From NCBI RefSeq assembly GCF_020536995.1, contig NC_068357.1, positions 127,738,309-127,802,308 of the forward strand: 64,000 nt of DNA, written 5' to 3'. Source of the DNA: Dreissena polymorpha (taxonomy: Eukaryota > Mollusca > Bivalvia > Myida > Dreissenidae). The notes under the pieces were generated by a model that worked only from the letters and a program-made list of their open reading frames with translations, did not search any database and was not told the DNA's origin. Each line of letters begins with the position of its first letter. Within the stretch, counting starts at the first letter, position 1. This document shows, piece by piece, positions 1-12,074 of this stretch. Position numbers and translations under genes: made by a program.

Positions 1-275
1 ATTATCATACCATGAGTTCGTGTATTCATGTCTATAAGTAAGACTCTTATCGCGAGAAACGGGGGTCGGAACCCCGGTGGATTAATGATTGTACCTTTAC
101 AAGCTTTTTTGTTATATCACTAACTGCTTCATATAGTTGATTGTGGCTATTCCAGACCCTTCATCGTGCACAACATACAGATTAAATGAAATTTGCAAAA
201 AAAACAACAACAACAAAAACATGTAAATCATGTCATAATCCCTATATTTTAAACCGGAAGTACGAACCAATGTAC

Positions 276-3200
276 CTTTCCCCACGTGTCCTTTTGATAG
301 GGAGATGAGATCATGAAAGGTTCTCCCTGCCCCGGGTCGTACAGATTCGTCTTGGCCAGCGGAAACGGGATTCCGTTGTCAGACGTGAACAGCACCAGCG
401 TGTCGTCTGCAAAACCGGCGTCCTCGAGTTCTCGCAGAAATAGTCCGACACCTAAAGTGAGAATTCATACGCGAACAATGAAAATGGTGCTGGACGTAAA
501 CATATTGGATGATGCTAATGTAGTATACGTGTAATTATGAATCGGACATAATGCAGACATACTATTCGAATATAAGTTTTTTTTTTAAAGAAGACTTATT
601 GAACCCATTCCAGATTTGACGCGTGCTTGATACAAACTGAACTGGACTAATTTAATCTTGAAATATATATATATGTTTATGTATGTATACGTTTGACTCA
701 TTTCAATGCATATGACAAATGAAGACGACGACAACAACACAAAATTATAAAAAAATAATAATAATATTAATTTATAAAATCAAGAGACGGAATTTCTGTC
801 TAAATGCCTGTAGTGGTTCAATTAAAAAATTACACAAGATTTCACCTTGGTCGAACCTGCTGTACGTTTTGTACATGTTGGCGAGGTCCTGGCGCGTAGC
901 GGGCGTGTCGGGCAGGAAATACGGAACCTCCACATCTTCCGGTTTGTACACTTCCGGTTTCCAGTCCGGGATAATGCCGGTCCCAGGGGTGGTTCCGTCC
1001 CCGAATTTCTCACAGAAGTCCCCGAGTTCTCCGCCTGTATCGCATCGGTGAGTGTCGTGAATACCGATGTACAGCATAAAAGGCCTGGAAGATAAATTCG
1101 ATGCACTAAATTGTAATTACGATATTTTTCAATCGATATTTATATTAGTAGCAACTATATGTGTAACGACTACATTATTGACACAAGGGCATTCAGTTTA
1201 TGTTTTTGTTTGTTAACATAAGGATTAGTTGAGTTCCGAATAAGGCCTTTCCTAAAATGATTAGTTTAAACAAATTTATTTCTTTTTGGCAAGTACAATG
1301 TATCAAAATACACAATACAATAGTTATCAGAAAAGGATTGAAACGGAAGAAATAATTCTTATAGAGTTTCTCTCCTTGCGATTATATTTACACATAATTG
1401 GCAGTGTATTAGGAATAATATAGCTTAGTTTATGCTAGACATAGGAAATATTAGTGATAAGTATACAAAGGTTTTGAAAGAAAAAGAAAAAAAAGTAATA
1501 AGGAAAAAAATAAGGGAAAACATAAGGAAAACAACAAGGAAATGAGGACGAAGGGTTGTAGATGCGAGGACTTGGATACAATATGGAAATGAGGACGAAG
1601 GATTGTAGATGCGAGGACATGGATTTGGAACAACAACAACTAACCATAACCAGATTGTTAGTAGAATCGCCGGGTTTCTTTTATAAATTGTTGAACATGT
1701 AGAAAAATGTCAGAGTTTTCAATATCGGTTAGATGTGTATTGCCGAAAAGTAGAATATCAAGCTCAACATCGCTGATTAAGCTTGAGATACTGTTCATTA
1801 ATGTAGTATGTATTGCGTTAAAGTTAGGACATACGAAGAAGAAGTGGAAATTGGATTCAATATCTCCACAGGAACATAGTGGGGATTCGATGATGTTTTT
1901 CGCGTAAAGGTGTTCATTAAGCGCACTTGATTTAGTCCTTAACCGCGTATGAAGTATTTGGAGATGGTGTTTTAATCAAACTTCTTTTAAGCTTTGATTT
2001 AAATATATTCAACGATTCACTACTTTTTACTTCTTCTGGTAGTATATTCCATTTTCGAATAACTGCTGGTAGAAAGGAATTATAATAAATGGTTCATCTT
2101 GATTCGGATGTGCGTAATGCATTTGCATTACGGAGATTATACCTAGTAGCAGCTCCGACATGTTGAGGTACCAGGTCGGTCAAGTACTGAGGGGTGAGGG
2201 AATTTTGCATTTTGAAAAAAAGTATTAGTTGATGTTTGTCGCGTCGATCTTGAAGTTAATTTCTTTTTGCAAATCGTTTAAGGATACTAATTTGGATGCT
2301 CCACATGCAATGCGCGCTGCTTCGGTTTGAATTTTGTCAAGTTCATGTTTTTCTGCTTGAGTACAATTATCCCATATTACGTCTGTATATTCTATCAGCG
2401 GTCGGATAAATGACGTATAAATTATTTCGAGTGGTTTACGATCAAGTTTAAATCTCAGTTTACGCATAATATTAATTCGACTCCATGCTTTATCCTAAAA
2501 TGATTGGATATTAAAAACAACAAAAACAATATCCGAACTTCAAATTGTTGTTAATTGACCGATCAACAACTCTAAATTGGAAATTATAAGTGCATTATTA
2601 CAGGAATGTTCCCACAGACCTGGTGTCATTGCGCGATGCCTCCAAGAAATCCCTGACGTGTTCCTTCATGAAGGTGATGTTGCGGCCCACTTGGTTGATG
2701 TCATACTCCTCATCCGTAACCTCGACATCGAACTTGTACACCGTGTCCGGTAACACGTGCTTCTTACCGATAATACCTGCAATCCAACGAGGCTAATATT
2801 GAATGTAAATGTTAACCAGGGCCCGTATTCACCAACCCATTCTAAGACTTAAAAATAACAAATATACTTTAAACTGTAATAGATCGGGTCCTACGTCTTA
2901 CACCTAACGAGGTGTTACAGAGATTAACTCTTACGAATAACTAAGAAACTGAGAAATAAACTGTTATCTAGTATTTTATTTTACTTCTAAGATTGTACGA
3001 ACGTGTTATAACAAACCATACATGGTTTCCTTTGAGGAAAAGTGCGGAGATTAACTTCAATTTCCAAACACGTCGCACAACAAGCTACGGAAACCGAGAC
3101 ATACATCTCGTCTCCAGTACAATTAGTAAATACAACAATTATACACAAGACATATATCATAATATCGTCATACAAAATGTACAATTGACTGATAACCAAT

Positions 3201-6200
3201 TGAACACAACAAATTATTATAAACTATTTTCACTAATTCACTCAAGTAAAATACATCTAAAGATAGTTTACATGTAAAAGGCAATTATTGGAATGAAGGG
3301 AGAAAACCTGTCCTATTACATTCCTCCCCCTTACAGAAGAATAAATGAATATAATGAATTTATTTTAAATATTTACGGAAACTACTGTTGAGATAATTTT
3401 TCTTTTTACACAATTTAACATATTCAACATAAAGAGTTCATAATCAACATTTTAACTTAATGTGTGCACATTGCTTTCGTCATTATCCAGAAAACACTTT
3501 TTACATCATTTTCACCACAACACAATTAACATGTTACACTCTCAAAAAAAAATAATCATAATCAACACTTTTACTAAATGTTCACACGTCACAATTGTAA
3601 TTCGCGGTTAAAGTTTGTACACGGCGATCCGAAGCGGTCGGTCTGAATGCAGCCCTTGCTATTACTGTAGAACATCCTGCGGTCGTCCTGGTCCAATGGC
3701 ACAATGCCCTCCTCCTGTGAAAACCTGATGTCCTCTTTGATCAGTGGGCGCACACGGCCGAATACTCGGTCGTTACCTTTCAGTTTAACACATTCATTAC
3801 CATAAATCTTCCTTAAAATGTTCATCTCATTCTGGTACTCGTGATACATCTCCTTGCTGTGTTCATTCACACTCGATATGGCTGCCATCACCTCTTGAGT
3901 GACACCAGACACAGTGCTATCAATTATCTTCGGGAATCCCTTGACATCTTTCTGGAGGAGTATGGAAGACTTTACGACCTGCTCAAGGTAAGACTCAGTG
4001 GCGACCAGCTGCCTCACCAGTCGACCATATTTGTTCTCAAGATCCACCGCTCGCCCATGAATCGCATCTTCCGCTCCATTGCCTCCGCTAAATAACGATT
4101 GACCTTGATTGTGAGCTCTTCTAATTTATCTTCGTTCTCATTTCTCAGTTTCTCTCCCAGCGCTGATAGGCAAGACGGCTTTTCCATATACATTCACATG
4201 CTGAGAAAACTGGGCATAATGCTTGTGCGTAAATTGTCATCCCAGATTAGGCTGTGCAGTCCGCACAGACTAATCCGGGACGACACTTTCCGCCTAAACT
4301 GGATTTTCGCTAAGAAGAGACATCATTTAAACGAAAAATTCCATAAAAGCGGAAATTGTCGTCCCGATTAGCCTGTGCGGACTGCACAGGCTAATCTGGG
4401 ATGACAATTTACGCACAAGAATTATGCCCAGTTTTCTCAGAACACGAAACATATGCGTGTACGGATTAAGGCGAAGAAGCTCAAGTACGGTTGAATTTAT
4501 TGTTTTGCAAATCCGTCTGTCTACTTGTTCGTCAGTCCGTCCGTCAGTCCGTGTGTCCGTCCGAATCTGACCCCTGCGGTACAAGTAACTCAAAAAGAAA
4601 TTAAGTTATGTTGATGGAACTTGGTATGTGGATAGAGGGCCAATCCCTTTTCCTCCTTTTTTCGTCATAAATAAATGTGGTCGCTATGGTTACAGATGAT
4701 GTGGTTACATAAATAAGTGAAAAAACAACAACAACAACTAAAATCTTCATCCAGCGACAACTCAAAAAGTACTTTAGCTAGTTTGAAAAAAACTAGGTAT
4801 GTGGATAGATGGCCATATGGGAAATTGGCACTTTATTTCATTTGTTCTATCGGTCTGTCCGCTCGTCCGTCGGTCTGTCCTTCCGAAAAAATCTTGATCC
4901 TGCGATAACTCAAAACGCACACGAGGGGTCTGTTGCAACTCTGTGGCCACTTTCCCTTTAGTTTCATATATGTAGCTCTAAATTAGCAATCGTGTTATGG
5001 AAAAGTTTGCGATCTGTATAAATGTGAACGCTGATAGCATGGTCAAATAACTCACAGTTGAAGCACATCGAAGTTAAGTGCACTATATGTAATCAACTGT
5101 TGAACTTATTTTGCGTAAGATATTGTACTAGTATTTACTCATGATATAATGTATATGTATGCATTCTATTTGAAATTCACAAGAGAACACGAACAATCTA
5201 GCATTTCCGTAACAAATGCAGACCTTTCGACGAAACTAAACGGGAACTAGGCAGAGATGCGCGTGCCTGCCTAAGGTATCCACATCATCAGGCGCGAGAT
5301 GACCCTAAAACGTCGATTGAAATTTAGTATGGGAAAACACGCATGGTAATGCGCTTGATTCACGTTCAATGAATCGCAAGTTCGACACCCGCCACTCATG
5401 ACTCATGTCTTTCACACGAAACGCTAAATAAAGGTGCGGTGTACTAGCTGCTTCACATAGGACAGCAAATGATCCACAGTGTGTAAAATACGAATTCTCA
5501 TGTATGCTAGATTACTTCCCTTAACAAAAACTAACACGTCTTCTTGGGGCGTAGACCATAAGAAAATCCCGGCCCTCTCCATAACAATCGAAAGTTGGGA
5601 GGAATTCTGAAATTTTAACTGCACGTCAGATAGTACCCGCAGGAAATCCCCGACGATCCGGTATGGTGACCATCAACCAAACTCACATACGTCTGGAGTG
5701 GCAATTGAACCCGTGTCGCCGAGTTTAGAAGCGCGTGTACCAACCACTGCGCTAATCGGACAGCCGTACATCTCAGAAATGTTTTATAAAACAACTGCAC
5801 CTGTTCGAATCCCGTTGCGCGCCAGTATGAGAGGCAGACTCTGTACCTCGTCAAACGAATGGAAGTGGTGGACGGAAAGCGCGAGCCCGTATTGGCCGTT
5901 CTGGTGTACCGGAAGTCCCGTCAGCACCACCGACCTGACGAACACACGAAACGGAATACAGTTGTAAGGCAAGTTACCGATACTGCAAACATTTTAACAA
6001 TAAGAAAAGATACACATAGGATAACATTTAAGCCTCTCTCTAGAAAAACGGGGGTTAATGAATGTGCGTTAAGTGTCGTTCCAGATTTACCTGTGCTTTC
6101 CGCACAGACTAATCAGGGACGACACTTTCCGCCTAAATTTGAAGTTCGCTAAGAAAATACTTCCTTCAAACGAAAAAAAAAAAAACAATAAAAGCGGAAA

Positions 6201-7727
6201 GTGTGTTCCCTGATAAGCCTGTACGGACTGCACAGGCTAATCTGGGACGGTACTTAACGCACATTCATTAAGCTCCGTTTTCCCATAGCACGGTTCATTC
6301 GCATTCGCATAGGGTACCTGCTGGGGGAACAACTGCTGACGGAGGTGAAGCCATTTTTGAACAACAGACTACGCGTGGCGAGAGCGTCCACGTTGGGCGA
6401 CCGGATCTTCTGGTTACCATAGCAACCGAACTGGAAACCTACGTCATCACCTTTAGAAACAATCATATGTCATTTGCGCAGTTTCAAGACACTAATTAGT
6501 GTATTTTTTGCTCACGAAATCTCGACCGAAAAGTCTTGATAATAAGTTCTCATATTGTATCTTTATTTAACGTAAAAGCATGGATATCAAAAAGTGAACT
6601 TTAACCTTTGATCAACATCACACGATATGATCATGTCATTGCTTTCTTCAATCAACATACATGTATTTATAATTCATTATCACAGGCCCAATTCAACAAC
6701 TCATATATGTAATGGCAAAACGAGAGCGACTTAGATCTATATTAGGATTTAAGGCCATATTTTGTATTACATCAGTGCCCCAGATAAGCTGCGTATCTGC
6801 GTCTTTCACCCTATTGAAATGTTTAAAAACGCAAAGAAATACAATATCATGCGTATTGAAAACGCACCCGATTTGCCTTTTACGCACATTCGTCTTATTT
6901 GATGCGTACGATACAATAGCTTTGATCGAAAATACTTTGCTCATTTTCGGTAGTTTTTGTTATTATTTTCGTTACGTGGCGACGTTTTTATTCAGCAAGC
7001 GCCTGGATGACGGATGACAGTCAAAGCTATTCAAACGCTCTGCGTACTAGATTTCATAGTTAAATAAAGCGGCTGACCAAATTATTTACGACGACATACA
7101 TGCGTTTTCAATCTGACTTAATCCGTCGTTCATTGTGCATGTATTTGTAAAGCGTCTGTACTTTCAGTTTCTAATACGATGCGTAATAAAAATGTCTAAG
7201 AGAAAGACGTCCGCAATTGTTGCGCCAAAATATCAGTCGATCGCTAACTTTTTCGAACCAAGAAAGCAAGAGCCAATAAGTGCCGAATCATTCGTGTTAT
7301 CGATTTTTTTTTAAGTTTAAAGTTTATATTATTGACAGTTTCAAGGATTAAAGATGTTATGAAACATCAGTTTATTAAAGTTAATTATATTAGTTTACAG
7401 TTTTATTGAATCAATACAATTGTGTGCAGCTTCAACAGAAGTAAAGCAGCAATGATTTTACTGTATGCATCTTATAACTCATTTCACCCTATTCCAAGAA
7501 TGAAATCATCCTATTTTTCAAAATCAGTGGGTGAAAACCCTATTTCCGAAATAATTATCTGGGGCACTGTTACATTCAATATTAATGTTGTTCAAGCACG
7601 AAAAGCGGACAATGTAAAAGTCAATGTTAAAGCACGTACCTAACAAAACCAACACGTTCCTTTTCCCGTCTACAACACTGGCAAAACAGAACAACACCAA
7701 CACAGTTGATGTTAAGAATGCTTTCAT
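276..7727 (-). CDS. SGSH: N-sulfoglucosamine sulfohydrolase (heparan N-sulfatase), six 5' exons, gene runs off the left edge
   Basis: Lysosomal sulfatase that removes N-linked sulfate from glucosamine during heparan sulfate breakdown. Exons on the minus strand are 7640-7727, 6318-6450, 5801-5934, 2620-2776, 846-1084 and 276-451. All introns are GT-AG and all phases agree, giving 309 residues against about 502 in human SGSH; the last exons lie left of base 1. The start is the first ATG, followed by a signal peptide ([21 protein letters not shown]). Visible family motifs, in order: metal-binding DD after VLVLLG; the sulfatase signature SSCSPSR, whose Cys becomes formylglycine; [28 protein letters not shown]; and [10 protein letters not shown]. 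The residue aligning with human Arg282 is Lys (PLAKTNLY), a conservative change. Introns 3 and 4 hold most of the mobile DNA. No disabling change was seen, so the gene appears functional. Confidence 0.95.
1541..1627. repeat. Two-copy direct tandem repeat of about 45 bp in SGSH intron 5
   Basis: The unit begins GAAATGAGGACGAAGG and ends near GCGAGGAC. It occurs at about 1541 and 1585 with two or three differences. It abuts the AT-rich 3' tail of the minus-strand LINE fragment and may be part of its 3' untranslated region. Confidence 0.7.
1680..2470 (-). mobile_element. Non-LTR retrotransposon (LINE) 3' fragment, reverse transcriptase C-terminus
   Basis: The minus-strand reading 2467-2225 contains [17 protein letters not shown] and [19 protein letters not shown]. 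This matches the segment after the reverse transcriptase fingers in many molluscan LINEs. A second piece (about 1920-1680) reads [20 protein letters not shown] and VCPNF, the C-terminal zinc-knuckle motif of the same class. The stretch between keeps weak similarity ([20 protein letters not shown]) but carries stops and shifts. The 5' end is truncated. It lies in SGSH intron 4, on the same strand as the gene. Confidence 0.8.
2817..3580. other. SGSH intron 3 stretch with a Harbinger-like terminus
   Basis: GGGCCCGTATTCACCAA at 2819-2835 is identical to the start of the Harbinger element at 62405, so this is probably the end of a related non-autonomous copy. I could not place its other end. The rest is AT-rich intron with no coding signal. 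Confidence 0.4.
3589..4185 (-). pseudogene. Kinesin-14 (KIFC-type) retropseudogene fragment inside SGSH intron 3
   Basis: The minus-strand reading gives a coiled coil (about 4185-3760), then [18 protein letters not shown]. This matches the neck-to-motor junction of C-terminal-motor kinesins (consensus LKGNIRVFCRVRPL). The text stops about 40 residues into the motor, well before a P-loop. Coiled coil and motor start are joined without an intron, suggesting a processed copy. One frame change lies near 4050: upstream [20 protein letters not shown] is in a different frame from [13 protein letters not shown]. The 5' side ends at a palindromic MITE at about 4199. I know of no role; it is probably a dead retrocopy spliced out with the intron. 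Confidence 0.75.
4199..4441. repeat. Palindromic MITE, copy 1
   Basis: A non-coding element of about 240 bp with terminal inverted repeats of about 70 bp. The left end is CTGAGAAAACTGGGCATAAT and the right end carries its reverse complement. The inner part has CTGTGCGGACTGCACAGGCT and AAAGCGGAAA-type arms. Two more copies lie at 6057-6275 and 59019-59236. It sits in SGSH intron 3 next to the kinesin fragment. No protein is encoded. Confidence 0.85.
4442..5800. other. SGSH intron 3 remainder
   Basis: About 4490-4920 holds two related stretches with CCGTCCGT-rich text and the phrase ACTTGGTATGTGGATAGA, a diverged dispersed repeat. From 4930 to 5800 I see no gene or named repeat. Confidence 0.4.
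6057..6275. repeat. Palindromic MITE, copy 2
   Basis: Same family as 4199-4441. It reads TGTGCGTTAAGTGTCGTTCC on the left and ends GACGGTACTTAACGCACATT on the right, with the shared centre GACGACACTTTCCGCCTAAA and an A-rich expansion near 6174. It lies in SGSH intron 2 between exons 2 and 3. Confidence 0.85.
6466..7520. other. SGSH intron 1 (most of it)
   Basis: AT-rich intronic DNA between exon 1 and exon 2. Short open frames here show no recognisable domain and no splice-site context. I see no repeat with a second copy in the window. Confidence 0.5.
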
Positions 7728-7929
7728 ATTTATGACCAGCGCACACTGATTAAACACACGTACACATGCTGTTGTTATTGATTAGTACTCCGTCCGAAAT
7801 ACCTTTATCGCTTTACTAAGTACAGATAAATTAAAGGCCGAACGAATATTTGATGAGGTAGCGGACCCGTAGTATAGCCGAAACGCATAGGCTGTAATAC
7901 CGCAACCTCCGCGCAGAGTTTTGACTGGA

Positions 7930-8225
7930 ACCAGCATAGCTGGATCAAATCCCTGCCATCATACACAACCACGTGATGATAGCTGAGCCACGTGATACAA
8001 TAATTGCGTCTTGCAGTATCAACGGCATAATTATATAACAATGCATATACGCCGTAAAAAGAATGTTCCGGAGAATTGTTTCCTTTGTGGAAACAAGAGT
8101 TTCATGTTTAACATATTATTGTATATATATATGATGATCTAAAATCCCTGCCGTTATAACCTTTCTAAGTCATACTAGCCGAGCCACGAGGTAAAATAAG
8201 GGCGTCTAACAGTATCGAAGGCTAT
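7930..8225. promoter_or_regulatory. Upstream region of SGSH with two CACGTG E-boxes in a diverged two-copy repeat
   Basis: CACGTG occurs at 7970-7975 and 7989-7994, about 245-265 bases upstream of the SGSH start codon. In vertebrates, lysosomal genes including SGSH are regulated by TFEB through CACGTG-centred CLEAR sites, so these are candidate sites. The surrounding stretch (about 7940-8035) is repeated in diverged form at about 8135-8225, where the E-boxes are lost. They may therefore be repeat-borne rather than selected. Confidence 0.4.
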
Positions 8226-8402
8226 TTTTAAATTTGTAAAGAAAATTTTACTTTTTTTAATTTACGTATATTTTTTATTATTATGAACCTAAACTTATAC
8301 ACTATTTTCAAAATATAAAAGAAAATGACACTCCATTTCATAATATAATACTTAAACAAAAAAATAACATCCTACCGAATCTGGTAGGATTTTCTTGTGA
8401 TG

Positions 8403-9195
8403 GCAGAGCGTCGAGTCAGTATCGTATGGGCAATTTGGCAACGATGTAAGGAAACACAAAATTTGCCGTAAAGAGACTGATACCGAAAGTTGGTCGTAGT
8501 TTTCAAGATGGCGTCTGTAAATCTCCACGCTAGAAATCGCAACGAAGACAAAATAATGTTATTTTATTGTTTTGACGATGCAAAAGCTTACATCAAAAGA
8601 AATGAAATTGATACGAATAACCTACATAATTGGTTACAGCTCAAAACACTTTGGTAATTCAGGTAAATTCATTTTATTATTTTGTTCATATAATAAAATG
8701 AATTTACCTGAATTACCAAAGTGTTTTGAGCTGGCGTTTGAAAGAAACTCAAACATATTTTAATGAAAAGAGAGACATGTTAATCCTTAAAAAATAGTTG
8801 GTTTGAAAGAAACACATTTAGCTTTCCTTTTTGTTTTTCTTACAATATTGACACTGGGACCATTGACACGACCGTTTTGTAGACCTTCGTCGAGTCAGTA
8901 TTGTAAGGACAATTTGGCAACATGGTTAGGAAACAAAAATTTTGCTGTAAAGAAACTGCTACGGCATGTTTGTCAAAGTTTTCAAGATGTCGTCTGCCAA
9001 TCTTCACATGAGAAATCGCAATGAAGACAAGATACTTTTATTTAATTGTTTAACGATGCAAAAGCACAAATTTAAAAACATGAAATTGATAGTATAATCG
9101 TTAAATAATCGGTTATAGAACCAAAAAATTCGGCATTTCCATTTTTGTTTTCCTTACAATATTGACACTACCGTTTTGTAGACCTCGACTAGAGT
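8403..9195 (+). repeat. Diverged tandem duplication of about 480 bp (two copies plus part of a third)
   Basis: The stretch 8403-8600 is repeated at 8881-9080 at roughly 80% identity by eye. Shared landmarks are GTCGAGTCAGTAT, AATTTGGCAAC, GTTTTCAAGATG and GAAATCGCAACGAAGACAA. A partial third copy of the unit start is at about 9135-9195. The first copy contains an open frame starting at 8509 (MASVNLHARNRNEDK...); the second (from 8988) shifts frame. Confidence 0.75.
8637..8733. repeat. Perfect 44-bp inverted repeat with a 9-nt loop
   Basis: Arms 8637-8680 and 8690-8733 appear perfectly complementary by eye; the loop is TTTGTTCAT. The left arm begins CAGCTCAAAACACTTTGG. It falls at the 3' end of the 8509 open frame and interrupts the tandem copy there. 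A perfect arm implies a recent origin or gene conversion. Confidence 0.9.
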
Positions 9196-10115
9196 GAATA
9201 TTATTAATGGAATTGTTGTCAAATATTATCAATTATAAGTTGAAGAGAAATACAATTACCTTCCATTATTGTTATTTTGAATACATTGAATTGAGCTCTG
9301 ATTATTTAACAAATTATCATTCCAGTGCTTTTTAAATAAACACAGTAAACTTCTAATGGAAAATAACGGTATCAACTGTTAGCAATTCAGCGTACATTGT
9401 TCTGCATGCACTTATTTTCATTTATTTATAATTAAGTAACAGCAGTGCAATCTGTAAATACTGTTCTAGATGCATGGATATTTATACCCAGGTGATGATA
9501 GCCATGTATTCACAGCCATGGCAACACAGGGGCATTAAGCAGTGTTTTCTCAGTATTTGATTACTATGTTAATCACTTGAATTTGTACCAAAAAGCGTAT
9601 GTCCTTCAAGATGAGCCATGTTAGAGCAAAATATTAAAAAAAAATGTGAAGTTTATTTTTTTTATGTTATTATGTTTTATTCACCATCTACTAAATAAAT
9701 ACTAAATTTACACTGGCACCTATAAATTCTGCCACACTCATATATTTCTTAAATGATGAAATGTTTGCAATACACTATGGTATTAATTATTTTTATACAA
9801 TAAGTTTGTAAAGACGTTATCAAATCTATTTAGCTTTTATGTGGCCTGAATATTTATCACAACGGGTAAGTAGAAAAAAGCATGCCTCACAGATAGCTTT
9901 TTACTTGCATTAATATTTTGACTTAAAAAAATTAAAGAATTTTTCCCCAATTGATAAAGTATTGTTCATTCCCATATCCTGTCACAAAATTCCTTATAAA
10001 TTGTCTTTCAAAAATCAAAAAAGTTTTAAAAATGAAGACTTATGAAGGTGAAAACATTTGTACTTTCTCTTTTTTTAAGAACAATGTGATTCTATGTACC
10101 TTTATCAACTATTGT
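9196..10115. other. AT-rich stretch without recognised features
   Basis: No coding frame with domain similarity, no clear splice pair and no repeat seen elsewhere in the window. Confidence 0.5.
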
Positions 10116-10116
10116 A

Positions 10117-10402
10117 ATGCCCCCAGTTCGAATGATCGGGGGTATATTGTTTTTGGCCTGTCTGTCTGTCATTCTGTCCCAAAACTTTAACCTTGGTAAC
10201 CTTGCGATAACTTTTGAAATATTAACTTTTGAAATATTGAACATAGCAACTTGATATTTGGCATGCACGTGTATCTCGTGGAGCTGCACATTTTGAGTGG
10301 TGAAAAGTCAAGGTCATCCTTCAAGGTCTAAGGTAAAACAAAAATCAAAGCGGCGCAATAGGGGGCATTGTGTTTCTGACAAACACATCTCTTGTTCCTA
10401 TT
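10117..10402 (+). repeat. Dispersed non-coding repeat ending in CTCTTGTT
   Basis: About 285 bp. It starts near ATGCCCCCAGTTCGAATGAT, has GTCTGTCTGTC and TCAAGGTCATCCTTCAAGG inside, and ends ACATCTCTTGTT. The same terminal CTCTTGTT occurs in at least seven other repeats in the window. Confidence 0.6.
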
Positions 10403-10689
10403 AAATGAATGAATTCATGATATGGATTTTTTTGTTTAATTTCAATTTTTTGTGTTTTTTAAATAAAGTGTATACATAAGCAGAAAATAAAAAAAAATCT
10501 ATTTTGATGAATAATTTCAGTTTTTACTTCATCCTCCCATAAGGTTTGTTGGGTCCATGGGGTGAACCCTTATATGACATCAGGTTCTGAAATGCCACCA
10601 TGGTACAGACAAGAATAAGAAGAGAAAACTGGAAAAGGAGAAGGTATTGGACAGAAAAATTGTAACCTTCCCCTCCATGCTTGTCATTG

Positions 10690-11028
10690 ATTTTTAGCTC
10701 GGCTGTTTTCGAAGAAAACCCGAGGTATTGTCATAGCCAGCTTGTCGTGTCGTGTCCGTCGTCGTGTCATTGGCCGTCCGCGTCATGCTAAAACCTTAAC
10801 ATTTTGTCATTGGCTCTAAAATCAAAGTGCTTCAACCTACAACTTTGAAACTTCATATGTAGCTGCACCTTGATGAGTTCTACATGTCACACGCATTTTT
10901 GGGTTACTAGGTCAAAGGTCAAGGTCACTGTGACCTCTTAAAAAAACAAAAAAAAATCTGACAAGCTTTCATGTATTCAAAACTGCACCCGCAGCCGAGT
11001 GTGGCACCTTTTATGCGGTGCTCTTGTT
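10690..11028 (+). repeat. Dispersed non-coding repeat, short relative of the 1.7-1.8 kb family
   Basis: It starts TTTTTAGCTCGGCTGTTTTC, contains a GTCGTGTC-type G+T-rich run and GGTCAAAGGTCAAGGTCACT, and ends ATGCGGTGCTCTTGTT. Start and end match the long repeats at 15197, 18699, 34619 and 37129, so it is the same architectural class without the internal array. Confidence 0.7.
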
Positions 11029-12074
11029 AGCTTACCTGAGCACCTTGTTAGTATGCAGAATCTTTATTTTCATAAACAATACAATAGCAATGTCTCATAT
11101 AAATCAGTCTTTACTGAATTGGAAAGCATTGTATTTAATAACAATTTTGTTAAAAAATAGGATCCAGATGAATCAGCTAAATGTACAAGAATCTTTTATA
11201 TATAAACTTTGAAACATCAATGTAGCGCATCCTGTAAGCCATTTAATGCAAAAATAAACAATGTACATGTAATGATGGACACAGGATTTTAAAAATGTTC
11301 TTAAAATGGTGTTGATTTCAGTGCAAAACAAAAATGTTTGTTCTTATTGTCTTGATGAATGCTCAGATAAAAATTTAAGATTTATTTCTTTGGACTTGGT
11401 AAAATGCCAACATTGATCAGATCATTCCATGAAGAGTAAAATGTTTACCCTTTTGTTTTATACTGACTAATATTATGATGAAATTAGACTTACAGTATCT
11501 GTTCTTAAACAAATTTGGTCCAAATAGTTGTCAAAACTCAACACTGTGTGATATCAGATAAAATATGCATTTTCATGTACATAAAGTTGTAAAGATATTA
11601 ACATACTTTTCAGACAAAGACAGTTAGCAGTGAGCAACATTCATATGCTAAATAGAAAACAAGGCATGCAGTGCAGCTCTCCAAAAAATTGGACTGTCCT
11701 GCTTCTATCATTCTGAAGGAAGTGTTGATATTCACCCCTGTAGAGGTTGGATGTGTTGTTTTTCTTTTATTTAATTTACCCACAAGCAGGACAATTACTG
11801 TACATTACATTGTTTTATTGCAATCATAACACTTAAGAAACCTTACTATTGCACCAATGCTCAAAATCCACTGGTTATATCCTCAATTTCTTCTGATTCA
11901 TACAAAATGTACATTTGTATTGTGTTTGCCTCATTTTTATTGTTTTTACCTCTGTAAAAGTGTGATAAGCAAAATATGATGACAATTAAATTAAACATCT
12001 TCATCCAATCATTTTTTGCTATTGTTGGTTTTAAGCACTGTTTAGGTTGTCAACATTATGTCATTTAATACAAG
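11029..12074. other. AT-rich intron-like DNA between CARF-like pieces
   Basis: No recognised domain. Open frames here are short and lack similarity. It presumably represents intron of the decayed CARF-like gene. Confidence 0.4.

Noticed and set aside
6712-7017. 101-codon plus-strand frame in SGSH intron 1
   Set aside because: AT-rich, no domain, no splice context, inside a confirmed intron.
7805-8041. 78-codon minus-strand frame upstream of SGSH
   Set aside because: It lies in a diverged two-copy repeat and has no domain.
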